A DNA stretch of 14,275 nt from an uncultured Anaerococcus sp. (GCA_900550345.1 URRX01000021.1:1-14275), one strand, 5' to 3'; shown: positions 1 to 7,331, numbered from the stretch's first letter. Numbers and translations: made by a program. The notes: generated from the letters alone by a model not told the origin.

Positions 1-1
1 T

Positions 2-73
2 CCTTGGATTTTTCCTTTAATACTAACAATAATAATTTCGGTAATTTATGTTAAGATAGTAAATAATAAATAG
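2..73 (+). CDS. C-terminal end of an unidentified membrane protein (partial)
   Basis: The frame starting at base 2 is open from the window edge to a TAG at 71-73 and reads PWIFPLILTIIISVIY followed by VKIVNNK. This is a run of about 17 hydrophobic residues followed by a short tail with two lysines, which looks like a last transmembrane helix with a positive cytoplasmic end. The stop is followed directly by a terminator-like structure (77-173), which supports a gene ending here. Only 23 codons are visible, so no family can be named. An AT-rich non-coding stretch could give such a reading by chance; frame 1 is also open, to a stop at 52-54, but its content is unconvincing (Asn-rich). Confidence 0.4.
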   Translation, partial: PWIFPLILTIIISVIYVKIVNNK

Positions 74-76
74 TTA

Positions 77-173
77 AAACGCTGTTGTTAATTATAAATT
101 TATATATTTAATAAACTTAGAAAATTAAGTAATGGTTAAATATAAAATTTTATTAATTTGCAACAGCTTTTTT
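77..173 (+). terminator. Possible terminator with an unusually long loop
   Basis: GCTGTTG at 81-87 is the exact reverse complement of CAACAGC at 161-167, which is followed by six T (168-173). AAAA at 76-79 could pair with part of the T run. The stem and T tract look like an intrinsic terminator, but the loop is about 73 nt, very long for one. It could instead be the last stem of a small structured RNA. It lies between the probable end of a membrane protein (73) and the thiolase promoter (274). I see nothing else between 174 and 273 except A/T tracts. Confidence 0.4.
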
Positions 174-273
174 ATTAAATTTTTGCAATTATATTTTTAT
201 CCTGTATATTCTTATTGAAAAAAAATATATATATATTCTAGTAAAAGGATTTCAAAAAAATCTGGAAAAAATG

Positions 274-303
274 TTTGATAAAATTTTAACTACATGTTAT
301 AAT
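274..303 (+). promoter_or_regulatory. Sigma-A-type promoter of the thiolase gene
   Basis: TTGATA at 274-279 and TATAAT at 298-303 are separated by 18 bp. A TG at 295-296 makes this an extended -10 element. The expected start point is near 310, giving a leader of about 47 nt before the ATG at 357. This promoter lies downstream of the possible terminator, so thiolase is probably transcribed alone. Confidence 0.65.
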
Positions 304-307
304 CTTA

Positions 308-326
308 TTGTAAGTTAAGATAACAA
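308..326 (+). promoter_or_regulatory. Imperfect dyad over the transcription start, possible repressor operator
   Basis: TTGTAAGTTAAGATAACAA has TTGT at one end and ACAA at the other, with partial inner symmetry. It sits immediately after the -10 element, where a repressor would block initiation. Its ends resemble the redox repressor Rex operator of clostridia (TTGTTAA-N4-TTAACAA), which is known to control thiolase and fermentation genes. It is 19 bp rather than 18 and does not match the inner half-sites, so the Rex link is only a suggestion. Confidence 0.3.
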
Positions 327-356
327 ATTATCAGATATAAATTGAAAGGGGAAATT

Positions 357-1538
357 ATGACAAGAAAAGTAGTAATTGCAAGTGCAGCTAGAACTCCAGT
401 TGGTAGTTTTGGTGGTGCTTTAAAATCACAAAGTGCAGTAGATTTAGGTGTTGTTGCAGCTAAAGCCGCTATTGAAAGAGCAGGAATTAAACCTGAAGAT
501 GTTGAAGAAACTGTTTTAGGTTGCGTTTTACAAGCAGGTCTTGGACAAAATGTTGCTAGACAAATTTCATTAGGTGCAGGAATCCCTCAATCAGTTCCAG
601 CTATGACAATTAACAAAGTTTGTGGATCAGGACTTAGAACAGTTTCATTAGCAGCTCAAATGATATTAGCAGGAGATGTTGATGTAGTTCTAGCAGGTGG
701 TGCAGAAAGCATGTCAAACGCTCCATTCCTTTTAAACGAAGCTAGATGGGGAGCTAGAATGGGCAACAAAAAATTTGTTGATGAAATGATTACTGACGGT
801 CTTTGGGACGTTTACAATGATTACCACATGGGTGTTACAGCTGAAAATGTAGCTGAAAAATATGGAATCACTAGAGAAATGCAAGATGATCTTGCAGCAG
901 TAAGTCAACAAAGAGCAAGCAAGGCTCGTGCTGAAGGAAGATTTAAAGATGAAATCGCTCCAGTAGAAATTAAAGATAGAAAAGGAAATGTTACAGTTGT
1001 TGAAGATGATGAATATATTAGAGACGGTGTAACACAAGAAGGAATTTCTAAATTAAGACCAGCATTTATTAAAGATGGTACAGTTACAGCAGCTAACGCA
1101 TCTGGAATTAATGATGGGGCAGCTTGTCTTGTAGTTATGAGCGAAGAAAAAGCTAAAGAATTAGGTGTTAAACCACTTGCTACAATAGTAAGCTATGCAT
1201 CTGCAGGTGTTGATCCAAAAGTTATGGGAACAGGTCCAATTCCTTCAAGTAAAAAAGCTCTTGAAAAAGCTGGATGGAAAGTTGATGAACTTGATTTAGT
1301 TGAATCAAATGAAGCTTTCGCAGCTCAATCATATGCTGTAAGAAATGAAATGGGATTTGACCCAGAAAAAACAAATGTTAACGGTGGAGCGATTGCTATA
1401 GGCCATCCAATTGGAGGATCTGGAGCGAGAATTCTTACAACACTATTATACGAAATGGAAAAAAGAGATTCTAAAAAAGGTCTTGCAACACTTTGTATAG
1501 GTGGAGGAATGGGAACAGCTCTAGTAGTTGAAAGATAA
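357..1538 (+). CDS. thlA: Acetyl-CoA acetyltransferase (thiolase II)
   Basis: This 393-residue cytosolic thiolase condenses two acetyl-CoA to acetoacetyl-CoA, the first step towards butyrate, and can run in reverse. The length is that of the bacterial acetoacetyl-CoA thiolases. The nucleophilic Cys89 lies in NKVCGSGLRTV, His350 in GHPIGGSGAR and the second catalytic Cys380 in CIGGGMGTA near the C-terminus; the NEAF motif is also present. All catalytic residues of the family are therefore intact. An in-frame TTG at 342 would add five residues, but ATG 357 is chosen because AAAGGGG at 345-351 is a good ribosome binding site 5 nt upstream and the TTG would overlap it. No other butyrate-pathway gene adjoins it; it has its own promoter and terminator. 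The exact paralogue name (thlA, atoB or phaA type) cannot be settled from sequence alone. Confidence 0.95.
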   Translation: MTRKVVIASAARTPVGSFGGALKSQSAVDLGVVAAKAAIERAGIKPEDVEETVLGCVLQAGLGQNVARQISLGAGIPQSVPAMTINKVCGSGLRTVSLAAQMILAGDVDVVLAGGAESMSNAPFLLNEARWGARMGNKKFVDEMITDGLWDVYNDYHMGVTAENVAEKYGITREMQDDLAAVSQQRASKARAEGRFKDEIAPVEIKDRKGNVTVVEDDEYIRDGVTQEGISKLRPAFIKDGTVTAANASGINDGAACLVVMSEEKAKELGVKPLATIVSYASAGVDPKVMGTGPIPSSKKALEKAGWKVDELDLVESNEAFAAQSYAVRNEMGFDPEKTNVNGGAIAIGHPIGGSGARILTTLLYEMEKRDSKKGLATLCIGGGMGTALVVER

Positions 1539-1551
1539 TAAATTTATAAAC

Positions 1552-1585
1552 AAAAAAAGGTTGCTATAAAAAGCAGCCTTTTTTG
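1552..1585 (+). terminator. Rho-independent terminator of thiolase
   Basis: AAAAAAAGGTTGCT (1552-1565) pairs with AGCAGCCTTTTTT (1572-1584) around the loop ATAAAA, with one G-U pair. The stem runs straight into the T tract, and the hairpin starts 14 nt after the thiolase stop codon. Confidence 0.88.
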
Positions 1586-1603
1586 TTTGCAAATATAAAA
1601 TTT

Positions 1604-1635
1604 AAAAAAATAAAACTACTCAAAATGAGTAGTTT
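1604..1635 (-). terminator. Minus-strand terminator of the ychF-tdk operon, displaced from tdk
   Basis: AAACTACTCA at 1613-1622 and TGAGTAGTTT at 1626-1635 form a perfect 10-bp stem with a 3-nt loop. On the minus strand it is followed by TATTTTTTT (1604-1612), so it acts in the direction of tdk transcription. It lies about 220 nt beyond the tdk stop codon, which is unusually far; the palindromic element fills the gap. Confidence 0.65.
1614..1634. repeat. Left copy of a 21-bp flanking repeat
   Basis: This 21-bp sequence starts AACTACTCAAAAT and recurs in direct orientation at 1835-1855 with 19 of 21 bases identical; the first 13 are identical. Each copy is itself nearly palindromic, so the two can also be read as inverted repeats. 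This copy forms the stem of the minus-strand terminator. Confidence 0.75.
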
Positions 1636-1843
1636 GGACTGTTAACAAAGTATACAAATCCTCTCGCTAAGAATATCATACGGAAAAAATTGATTTGATT
1701 TCAAATTTTAAAATTCGTCAAAAATCGCACTGTTTGAGAGCGTAGCTCGAGTTTGCGATTTTAGAATTTTGAAATTCAGAAATCGACAATTTTTGGAGTC
1801 AGATATTTGTGCTTGAGGGTTTGTATGCGCTCTGAACTACTCA
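1626..1843. repeat. Long imperfect palindrome, MITE-like element or structured RNA
   Basis: A nested series of complementary blocks folds this region into one rod: 1626-1634 with 1835-1843, 1653-1663 with 1815-1825, 1671-1677 with 1802-1808, 1685-1692 with 1787-1794, 1697-1702 with 1779-1784, 1704-1716 with 1764-1776, 1721-1729 with 1754-1762, and an apical GAGC/GCTC hairpin at 1738-1748. Blocks carry only occasional G-U pairs and are separated by internal loops. No convincing ORF is present. The centre (GAGAGCGTAGCTCGAG) is more GC-rich than its surroundings. It lies between convergent genes. A small non-autonomous mobile element is the favoured reading; a structured RNA or a compound bidirectional terminator are alternatives. 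Confidence 0.7.
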
Positions 1844-1855
1844 AAATTAGCAGTT
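1835..1855. repeat. Right copy of the 21-bp flanking repeat
   Basis: The sequence begins AACTACTCAAAATTAG and matches 1614-1634 at 19 of 21 positions. It overlaps two bases of the tdk stop codon (1854-1856). Its hairpin is imperfect (one mismatch) and has no T tract on the minus strand, so it is probably not a working terminator. Confidence 0.75.
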
Positions 1856-2459
1856 AAATTTGATCTATTGATATTTGGTTTTTTGTTTTTTCTCTTTCTT
1901 TCATTTTTCTATTGTAACAAGACCTACAAAGTGGTTCGTATGAATCTTGAGCTCCTATTTCAATCCTATCTTCATTATATGATTTTCTAAATGATACCCA
2001 AGCATCTTCACCACAAGAAGCGCAAATTGCATGATGCTTAATCAACTCATCAGCTATTGGCATTAGTTCTTTTACTATTTCGAAGGGGTTTGCTTTATAA
2101 TCCATATCAAGTCCTGAAACAACTATTGTTATATGATTTCTCATCATTTTTACAAAGTAATCTACAATTTCATTAGGATCATCTGGAAAAAATTGTACTT
2201 CATCTATTCCTATTGCATCAATTTGATTGTTTTTTGAATATTCAAAAATATCTTTAATTGATTTAATTTGGATAGCATCCAGTTCAAGATTGTCATGACT
2301 TATAATTTTTTCATCACTATGTCTTGTATCTACAGACGGCTTAAAAGCCATTGTTTTATAGCCTGCAATTTTCATTCTATATAATTCTCTCCAAAGGGAA
2401 GTTGTTTTTCCTGAAAACATAGAACCTGTGTGAACAATAAGTTTAGCTTGTTTTTTCAT
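1854..2459 (-). CDS. tdk: Thymidine kinase (type II, zinc-binding)
   Basis: This 201-residue enzyme phosphorylates thymidine with ATP to dTMP in the pyrimidine salvage pathway. Its length is typical of the TK1-like bacterial family. The P-loop GSMFSGKTT is at residues 12-20. The Walker B-like segment GIDEVQFF is around 84-91, with Asp86 and Glu87. The structural zinc site has two pairs, Cys146/Cys149 (CASC) and Cys178/Cys181 (CRSC). The lasso region between the Cys pairs contains the expected SYEPLCR context. The start is preceded by AGGTG (plus-strand 2464-2468), which overlaps the ychF stop codon, so the two genes are probably translationally coupled. The stop codon abuts the palindromic element; an insertion there could have altered the last few residues, but all conserved motifs lie upstream of it. 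Confidence 0.95.
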   Translation of the reverse strand: MKKQAKLIVHTGSMFSGKTTSLWRELYRMKIAGYKTMAFKPSVDTRHSDEKIISHDNLELDAIQIKSIKDIFEYSKNNQIDAIGIDEVQFFPDDPNEIVDYFVKMMRNHITIVVSGLDMDYKANPFEIVKELMPIADELIKHHAICASCGEDAWVSFRKSYNEDRIEIGAQDSYEPLCRSCYNRKMKEREKTKNQISIDQI

Positions 2460-2466
2460 ATTTCAC

Positions 2467-3564
2467 CTAAACATTAAATTTGAAATTAGTAATATCACCA
2501 TCTTTCATAACATAATCTTTTCCTTCCATACGAAGTTGACCATGTTCTTTTACTTTTGTCATATTACCATATTCTTTAAGTGTTTCAAAACTTACTATCT
2601 CAGCTTTTATAAATCCTCTTTGAATATCTGTATGGATCTTTCCAGCAGCATCTACAGCTTTTGTTCCATTTGTAATTGTCCAAGCCCTTGTTTCATCTTC
2701 ACCTGTTGTCAAAAATGAAATCAAATTTAAAGTCTTGTATGAATCTCTAATAACTTGATCGCAACCTGATTCTTCAAGGCCTATCATTTCCAAAAATTCT
2801 TTCTTTTCTTCATCACTTTCAAGTTCAGATATTTCTTGTTCAATTTTTGCACTTACTACAGAAACTTGGGCATTTTCTTCCTTTGCAAATTCTCTAACTT
2901 TTTGAACAAATTCATTATCATCCCCATTGTTTGCAACATCACTTTCATCAACATTGCAAACATAAATGATTGGTTTTGTTGAAAGAAGTTGGTAAGTTTT
3001 AAGAAGAGCTTTTTCTTCATCGTGTAAATTTAATACTCTTGCAGATTTTCCTTCTTCCAAAACTTCTTTTATTCTTTTTAATAACTCAACTTCGCTTCTT
3101 GCAGATTTATCTGATTTTGCTACTTTTTCCCTTTTTGCTAAAACTTTTTCTACAAGTTCTAAATCAGATAAAATAAGTTCGAAATTTATGGTTTCAATAT
3201 CTCTTAAAGGGTCAATTTTTCCGTCAACATGGGTAACATTTGGGTCATTAAAGCAACGTAAAACTTCAACTATTGCATCTGTTTCTCTAATATTAGATAA
3301 AAATTTATTTCCTAAACCTTCACCTTTACTTGCCCCTTTTACAAGTCCTGCTATATCGTAAAATTCTATGGCTGCAGGAACTACTTTTTTTGAATTGTGC
3401 ATTTTTGCAAGATAATCAACTCTAGAATCTGGTACATTTACAAGTCCAACGTTAGGATCAATTGTGCAGAATGGATAATTTGCAATTTCTGCACCAGCTT
3501 TTGTAATTGCATTAAATAAAGTTGATTTGCCTACATTTGGTAGGCCAACTATTCCTAATTTCAT
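2467..3564 (-). CDS. ychF: Redox-regulated ribosome-associated ATPase YchF (Obg family)
   Basis: This 365-residue protein is full length for YchF/OLA1. The G1 P-loop GLPNVGKST is at residues 7-15, immediately at the N-terminus as usual for the family. A DxxG switch region follows in YDIAGLVKGASKGEGLG. The G4 motif is NVDE (Asn204 to Glu207), the NxxE form that makes YchF prefer ATP over GTP. A helical insertion (about residues 130-180) and a C-terminal TGS domain follow, ending in GKDYVMKDGDITNFKFNV. Family members bind ribosomes and the 70S/50S particle and influence translation and oxidative stress responses. AAAGAGT on the minus strand (plus 3571-3577) is the ribosome binding site, 6 nt before the ATG. 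It is the first gene of a minus-strand operon with tdk, driven from the divergent region shared with pepP. Confidence 0.97.
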   Translation of the reverse strand: MKLGIVGLPNVGKSTLFNAITKAGAEIANYPFCTIDPNVGLVNVPDSRVDYLAKMHNSKKVVPAAIEFYDIAGLVKGASKGEGLGNKFLSNIRETDAIVEVLRCFNDPNVTHVDGKIDPLRDIETINFELILSDLELVEKVLAKREKVAKSDKSARSEVELLKRIKEVLEEGKSARVLNLHDEEKALLKTYQLLSTKPIIYVCNVDESDVANNGDDNEFVQKVREFAKEENAQVSVVSAKIEQEISELESDEEKKEFLEMIGLEESGCDQVIRDSYKTLNLISFLTTGEDETRAWTITNGTKAVDAAGKIHTDIQRGFIKAEIVSFETLKEYGNMTKVKEHGQLRMEGKDYVMKDGDITNFKFNV

Positions 3565-3599
3565 TTAATCACTCTTTCTTTTAATTATTTTTTTCTTTA

Positions 3600-3608
3600 A
3601 TTATAGCA
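3600..3608 (-). promoter_or_regulatory. Extended -10 promoter for ychF-tdk
   Basis: On the minus strand the sequence reads TGCTATAAT, a consensus extended -10 element, 36 bp upstream of the ychF ATG. No clear -35 hexamer is seen at the right distance, which is common for extended -10 promoters. Confidence 0.55.
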
Positions 3609-3662
3609 TTAATTATTATATAGAAAGAGCTTAAAAAAATCAATTTTTAAATTTTCTAACAA

Positions 3663-3671
3663 TGGTATAAT
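3663..3671 (+). promoter_or_regulatory. Extended -10 promoter for the pepP-uvrC-hprK operon
   Basis: TGGTATAAT is a consensus extended -10 element 33 bp upstream of the pepP ATG. The -35 region is only A/T-rich with no good TTGACA match. It faces away from the ychF promoter in the same 140-bp divergent spacer. Confidence 0.55.
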
Positions 3672-3704
3672 ATTTTATAAGATTAGAAAAATAAAGGAGA
3701 AATT

Positions 3705-5474
3705 ATGAATATTGATCAAAAACTAGAAAAGCTTAGAGAGCTAATGGCTAGTAGAAAAATAGATGCTTACATTATTAATACTGCTGATCCTCATCAATCT
3801 GAATGTATCAGTGATTATTATAAAACTCGTGAATTTATTTCTGGTTTTACAGGATCTGCTGGAGTTTGTGTAGTTACAAAAGATAAGGCTAGACTTTGGA
3901 CAGACTCAAGATATTTTTTACAAGCTGAAAATGAATTAAAATTTTCAGAATTTGAAATGTATAAAGAAGGTTTTGATGAAGATCCAACTATGGAAGAATT
4001 TTTATTAGAAGAAGTTGGTGAGTTTGGAAAGATTGGTTTTGATGGAAACTGCTATTCTGTAAAAGATTATAAATCTTTAAGTGAAAATATGGCATCTCGT
4101 GCTCTAGTGTATGATATAGACTATATTTCACAAATTTGGGATGATAGACCAAGCCTTCCAAAAGAAAAAGTATGGGTTTATGACCAAAAATATGTTGGTG
4201 AAAGTTTAGAATCAAAAATAAATAGACTCAGAAAAGAGTTAAAGAAGAAAGATTGTGATTATAATTTTATTGGTTCTCCAGAAGATATTTGCTATCTTTT
4301 AAATATTAGAGGAAATGATATAGGATATACTCCTGTTGTTTTATCTTATTTATTAGTTTCAATGGATGAAATTCATTTGTGTATTGACCAAGATAAGTTA
4401 GATGATGATGTTAAAAATTATTTAAAAGAAAATAAAGTTAAAGTACACTCATATGAATATATCTATACTTTGTTAAAAAACATAAAAGGTAAAAATAGGA
4501 TTTATATTGATCCTGAAAGAACTAATGTTGGAATTTTTGATGCCATTAATTCAAATGTTAGGATTACAAGTGGAATTAATATATCTACCCAAATGAAAGC
4601 TATAAAAAATGATGTTGAATTAGAAAATGAGAAAAAAGCATATATTATAGATGGAGTTAGTTTAGTTAAATTCTTTAATTGGGTTGAGGTTGGTACTAGT
4701 ACAGGTTCACTAACTGAACTTATAGCCAGTAAAAAATTACAAGATTTAAGAAAGGAAAATGAATCATATATTGAAGATTCGTTTGAAACAATTGCAGGTT
4801 ATAAAGAAAATGGAGCTATAGTTCACTATGAACCAACATCACTTTCATCAAAAACTTTAGAAGAAAAATCTCTTTTATTAGTAGATTCTGGAGCTCATTA
4901 TAAAGAAGGTACTACAGATATTACAAGAACTATTGCACTTGGAGAATTGACTGACGAAGAAAAAGAAGATTACACCTTGGTTTTAAAATCTCATATTGCT
5001 TTGACGAGTGCAAGATTTAAAGAAAAAACAAAAGGACAAAGACTAGATGCAATAGCTAAATATCCATTATGGAAAGCTGGTAAAGACTTTTTCCACGGAA
5101 CAGGTCATGGGGTTGGTTTTTGTTTAACAGTCCATGAAGGACCAAATAATATTTCCCAATTTAACGATATTGAGCTTCTAGAAAATATGACAACATCTAT
5201 AGAGCCAGGTTTATATATAGCTAATAAACATGGGGTAAGATTAGAAAACGAAGTTTATGTAAAAAAAGATTTGGAAAATGAATTTGGTAAATTTATGAAA
5301 TTTGAATGTCTAACTTATGTGCCATTAGATACTAGACCAATAAATATTGAAATGCTAGATAAGTGGGAAATAGAATGGATTAACGAATACAATAAAAAGT
5401 GTCAAGAAATTCTATCACCATATTTAGAAGGATCAGATTTAGAATATTTAATAGAAAGATGTAAAGAGATTTGA
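3705..5474 (+). CDS. pepP: Xaa-Pro aminopeptidase, three-domain M24B type
   Basis: This metallopeptidase removes an N-terminal residue that precedes proline. At 589 residues it is the long, three-domain form related to eukaryotic XPNPEP1 rather than the shorter E. coli PepP. Two creatinase-like N-terminal domains (about 1-130 and 155-300) precede the pita-bread catalytic domain (about 310-530) and a C-terminal M24 extension. The five metal ligands are all present: Asp394 (LLVDSG), Asp405 (TTDITRT), His468 (HGTGHGVG), Glu500 (SIEPGLY) and Glu514 (RLENEV). The catalytic histidines His464 and His477 (VHEGP) are also kept. No signal peptide is visible, so it is cytosolic. AAGGAG at 3694-3699 sets the start. 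It is the first gene of an operon with uvrC and hprK; the association with repair and regulation genes has no obvious functional logic. The symbol is by family and is not certain. Confidence 0.93.
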   Translation: MNIDQKLEKLRELMASRKIDAYIINTADPHQSECISDYYKTREFISGFTGSAGVCVVTKDKARLWTDSRYFLQAENELKFSEFEMYKEGFDEDPTMEEFLLEEVGEFGKIGFDGNCYSVKDYKSLSENMASRALVYDIDYISQIWDDRPSLPKEKVWVYDQKYVGESLESKINRLRKELKKKDCDYNFIGSPEDICYLLNIRGNDIGYTPVVLSYLLVSMDEIHLCIDQDKLDDDVKNYLKENKVKVHSYEYIYTLLKNIKGKNRIYIDPERTNVGIFDAINSNVRITSGINISTQMKAIKNDVELENEKKAYIIDGVSLVKFFNWVEVGTSTGSLTELIASKKLQDLRKENESYIEDSFETIAGYKENGAIVHYEPTSLSSKTLEEKSLLLVDSGAHYKEGTTDITRTIALGELTDEEKEDYTLVLKSHIALTSARFKEKTKGQRLDAIAKYPLWKAGKDFFHGTGHGVGFCLTVHEGPNNISQFNDIELLENMTTSIEPGLYIANKHGVRLENEVYVKKDLENEFGKFMKFECLTYVPLDTRPINIEMLDKWEIEWINEYNKKCQEILSPYLEGSDLEYLIERCKEI

Positions 5475-7321
5475 TGAACAATCAAATAAAAGAGAAGCTA
5501 AAAGAATTACCTGATTTACCGGGCGTTTATATAATGAGAAATAGCAGTGATGAAATAATATATGTAGGAAAGGCTATTAATCTTAAAAAACGTGTGAGTC
5601 AGTACTTTGATAATAACCAAAATAAGGGAAGAAAAGTACTGGCTATGGTAAGTCATATAAACAAATTTGAATATATAATTGTAGAAAATGAAGTAGAGGC
5701 TCTGGTTTTAGAATCAAATCTAATCAAAAAAAATAGGCCTAAATACAATATCGTTCTAAGAGATGACAAGCAATATCCTTATATAAAAATCACAAAAGAA
5801 AAATTTCCGAGAATTCAAAAAATAAGGAATGTAAAAAAAGATAATGGATATTATTTTGGACCATATCCAGATGCTTATGCAGTAAATGATGCTATAGAAT
5901 TATTTCATAGTTTATATCCATTTAGAACATGTAATCTAAATTTCGATAAGGGGCAACAATTAGAAAGGCCATGTCTAAATTATTACATTAATAGATGCAA
6001 TGGACCATGTATAGGAAAAGAAAACGAGAAAAAATACATGGATAATATTGAAAAGATAAAAAAATTCTTAGAAAATAAATCAAATGAAATACCAAATTTA
6101 GTTATTGAAAAAATGAATAAAGCAAGTCAAATGCTAGATTTTGAAAATGCAGCAAAATATAGAGATTATCATATGGCTTTATCAACAATTTCTCAAAAAC
6201 AAAAAGTTACAACAACAAATGGAGAAGATATAGATATAATTGCTATGTCAAAAGGTCTATTTTATGTAACAATGCAGGTATTTTTTATGAGAGATGGAAA
6301 AATAGTTGACAGACAACATTTTATAATAAAAGACGATTACAGAGAAAAAGATTCAAATATAATGGCATCATTTATGAAACAGTTTTATCTTAATCTTATG
6401 TATATTCCAAAGGAAATATTAGTTCATAAATTACCATCTGAACTTAAAACATTAAACTCATTCATAGAAAATAAAAAAGGCAGCAAAGTTTCTATAATTT
6501 GTCCGAAATTAGGAAAGAAAAAAGAACTTGTCGATATGGCTTATAGAAATGCTAGCGATATGATGAGAAAATATGAAAAAAGAATTGAAGAAAAAGAAAG
6601 AAAAAAACACTCTGGACTAAATGGTTTAAAAGAAATTTTAAATTTAAAAACAATTGGAAGAATAGAAGCTTATGATATTTCTAATACATCTGGAGTACAA
6701 TCTGTTGGATCTATGGTAGTATTTCAAAATGGGATTGCTGAAAGAAAAGAGTATAGGAAATTTAAAATAAAAACTATAGTAGGTCCAGATGATTATCATT
6801 CTTTAGAAGAGGTTTTGACAAGAAGATTTCAAAGAGCTAAAAAAGAGATAAAAAATAATAATACCTATACAGGATTTGGAAAATTACCAGATTTAATACT
6901 AATGGATGGAGGTAAAGGCCAGGTCAAATCTGCAAAAAAAGTTCTCAATAAATTAAATTTTTCTATAGAAGTTGCAGGACTAGTAAAAGACGATAAACAT
7001 ACAACGAGAGCAATAATCTATGAAAATGAAGAAATTCCAATAAAAAAACGTGATCCAGTATATAAACTAATATATGAAATACAAGAAGAAGCTCACAGAT
7101 TTGCTATAAATTATCATAGAAAATTAATGGGTCAAACTATGAAAAAGTCTGAATTAGATAATATAGATGGAATAGGAAAGAGAAAAAAAGAAAATCTAAT
7201 AAAACATTTTAAAACCATAAAAAATATCAAAAAAGCAAGCATAGAAGAGCTGATGGAAGTAGAATTGATAGGAAAAAACCAAGCTTTAGAGATAATAAAA
7301 TATTTCAAATTAAATAATTAA
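5474..7321 (+). CDS. uvrC: Excinuclease ABC subunit C
   Basis: UvrC makes both incisions around a DNA lesion after UvrA/UvrB recognition. The 615 residues carry the full family layout. The N-terminal GIY-YIG nuclease has GVY at 17-19, YVG at 30-32 and Arg40. Four cysteines at 153, 167, 175 and 179 match the spacing of the set reported to hold a 4Fe-4S cluster in E. coli UvrC. A UVR/UvrB-binding helix pair lies near 205-235 (FENAAKYRD). The RNase H-like endonuclease follows with Asp401 (AYDISNTSG) and Asp478 (LMDGGKGQ). A tandem helix-hairpin-helix is at about 560-615. The ATG at 5474 overlaps the pepP stop as TGATG, and AAAGAG at 5463-5468 is 5 nt upstream. A TTG one codon earlier is possible but less likely. 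UvrA and UvrB are not in the window. Confidence 0.97.
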   Translation: MNNQIKEKLKELPDLPGVYIMRNSSDEIIYVGKAINLKKRVSQYFDNNQNKGRKVLAMVSHINKFEYIIVENEVEALVLESNLIKKNRPKYNIVLRDDKQYPYIKITKEKFPRIQKIRNVKKDNGYYFGPYPDAYAVNDAIELFHSLYPFRTCNLNFDKGQQLERPCLNYYINRCNGPCIGKENEKKYMDNIEKIKKFLENKSNEIPNLVIEKMNKASQMLDFENAAKYRDYHMALSTISQKQKVTTTNGEDIDIIAMSKGLFYVTMQVFFMRDGKIVDRQHFIIKDDYREKDSNIMASFMKQFYLNLMYIPKEILVHKLPSELKTLNSFIENKKGSKVSIICPKLGKKKELVDMAYRNASDMMRKYEKRIEEKERKKHSGLNGLKEILNLKTIGRIEAYDISNTSGVQSVGSMVVFQNGIAERKEYRKFKIKTIVGPDDYHSLEEVLTRRFQRAKKEIKNNNTYTGFGKLPDLILMDGGKGQVKSAKKVLNKLNFSIEVAGLVKDDKHTTRAIIYENEEIPIKKRDPVYKLIYEIQEEAHRFAINYHRKLMGQTMKKSELDNIDGIGKRKKENLIKHFKTIKNIKKASIEELMEVELIGKNQALEIIKYFKLNN

Positions 7322-7331
7322 AGAGGAAAAA

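Noticed and set aside
342..356. TTG start adding five residues to thiolase
   Set aside because: It would overlap the ribosome binding site AAAGGGG that fits ATG 357, and thiolases begin at the MTRKVVI position.
732..1037. Antisense open frame inside thiolase
   Set aside because: Low-complexity Phe/Ser/Ile translation with no ribosome binding site or family motif; a reverse-strand shadow of thiolase.
3631..3650. A/T hairpin in the ychF-pepP divergent spacer
   Set aside because: It consists of A and T tracts that pair trivially in such AT-rich DNA, and it is in the wrong place for a terminator of either gene.
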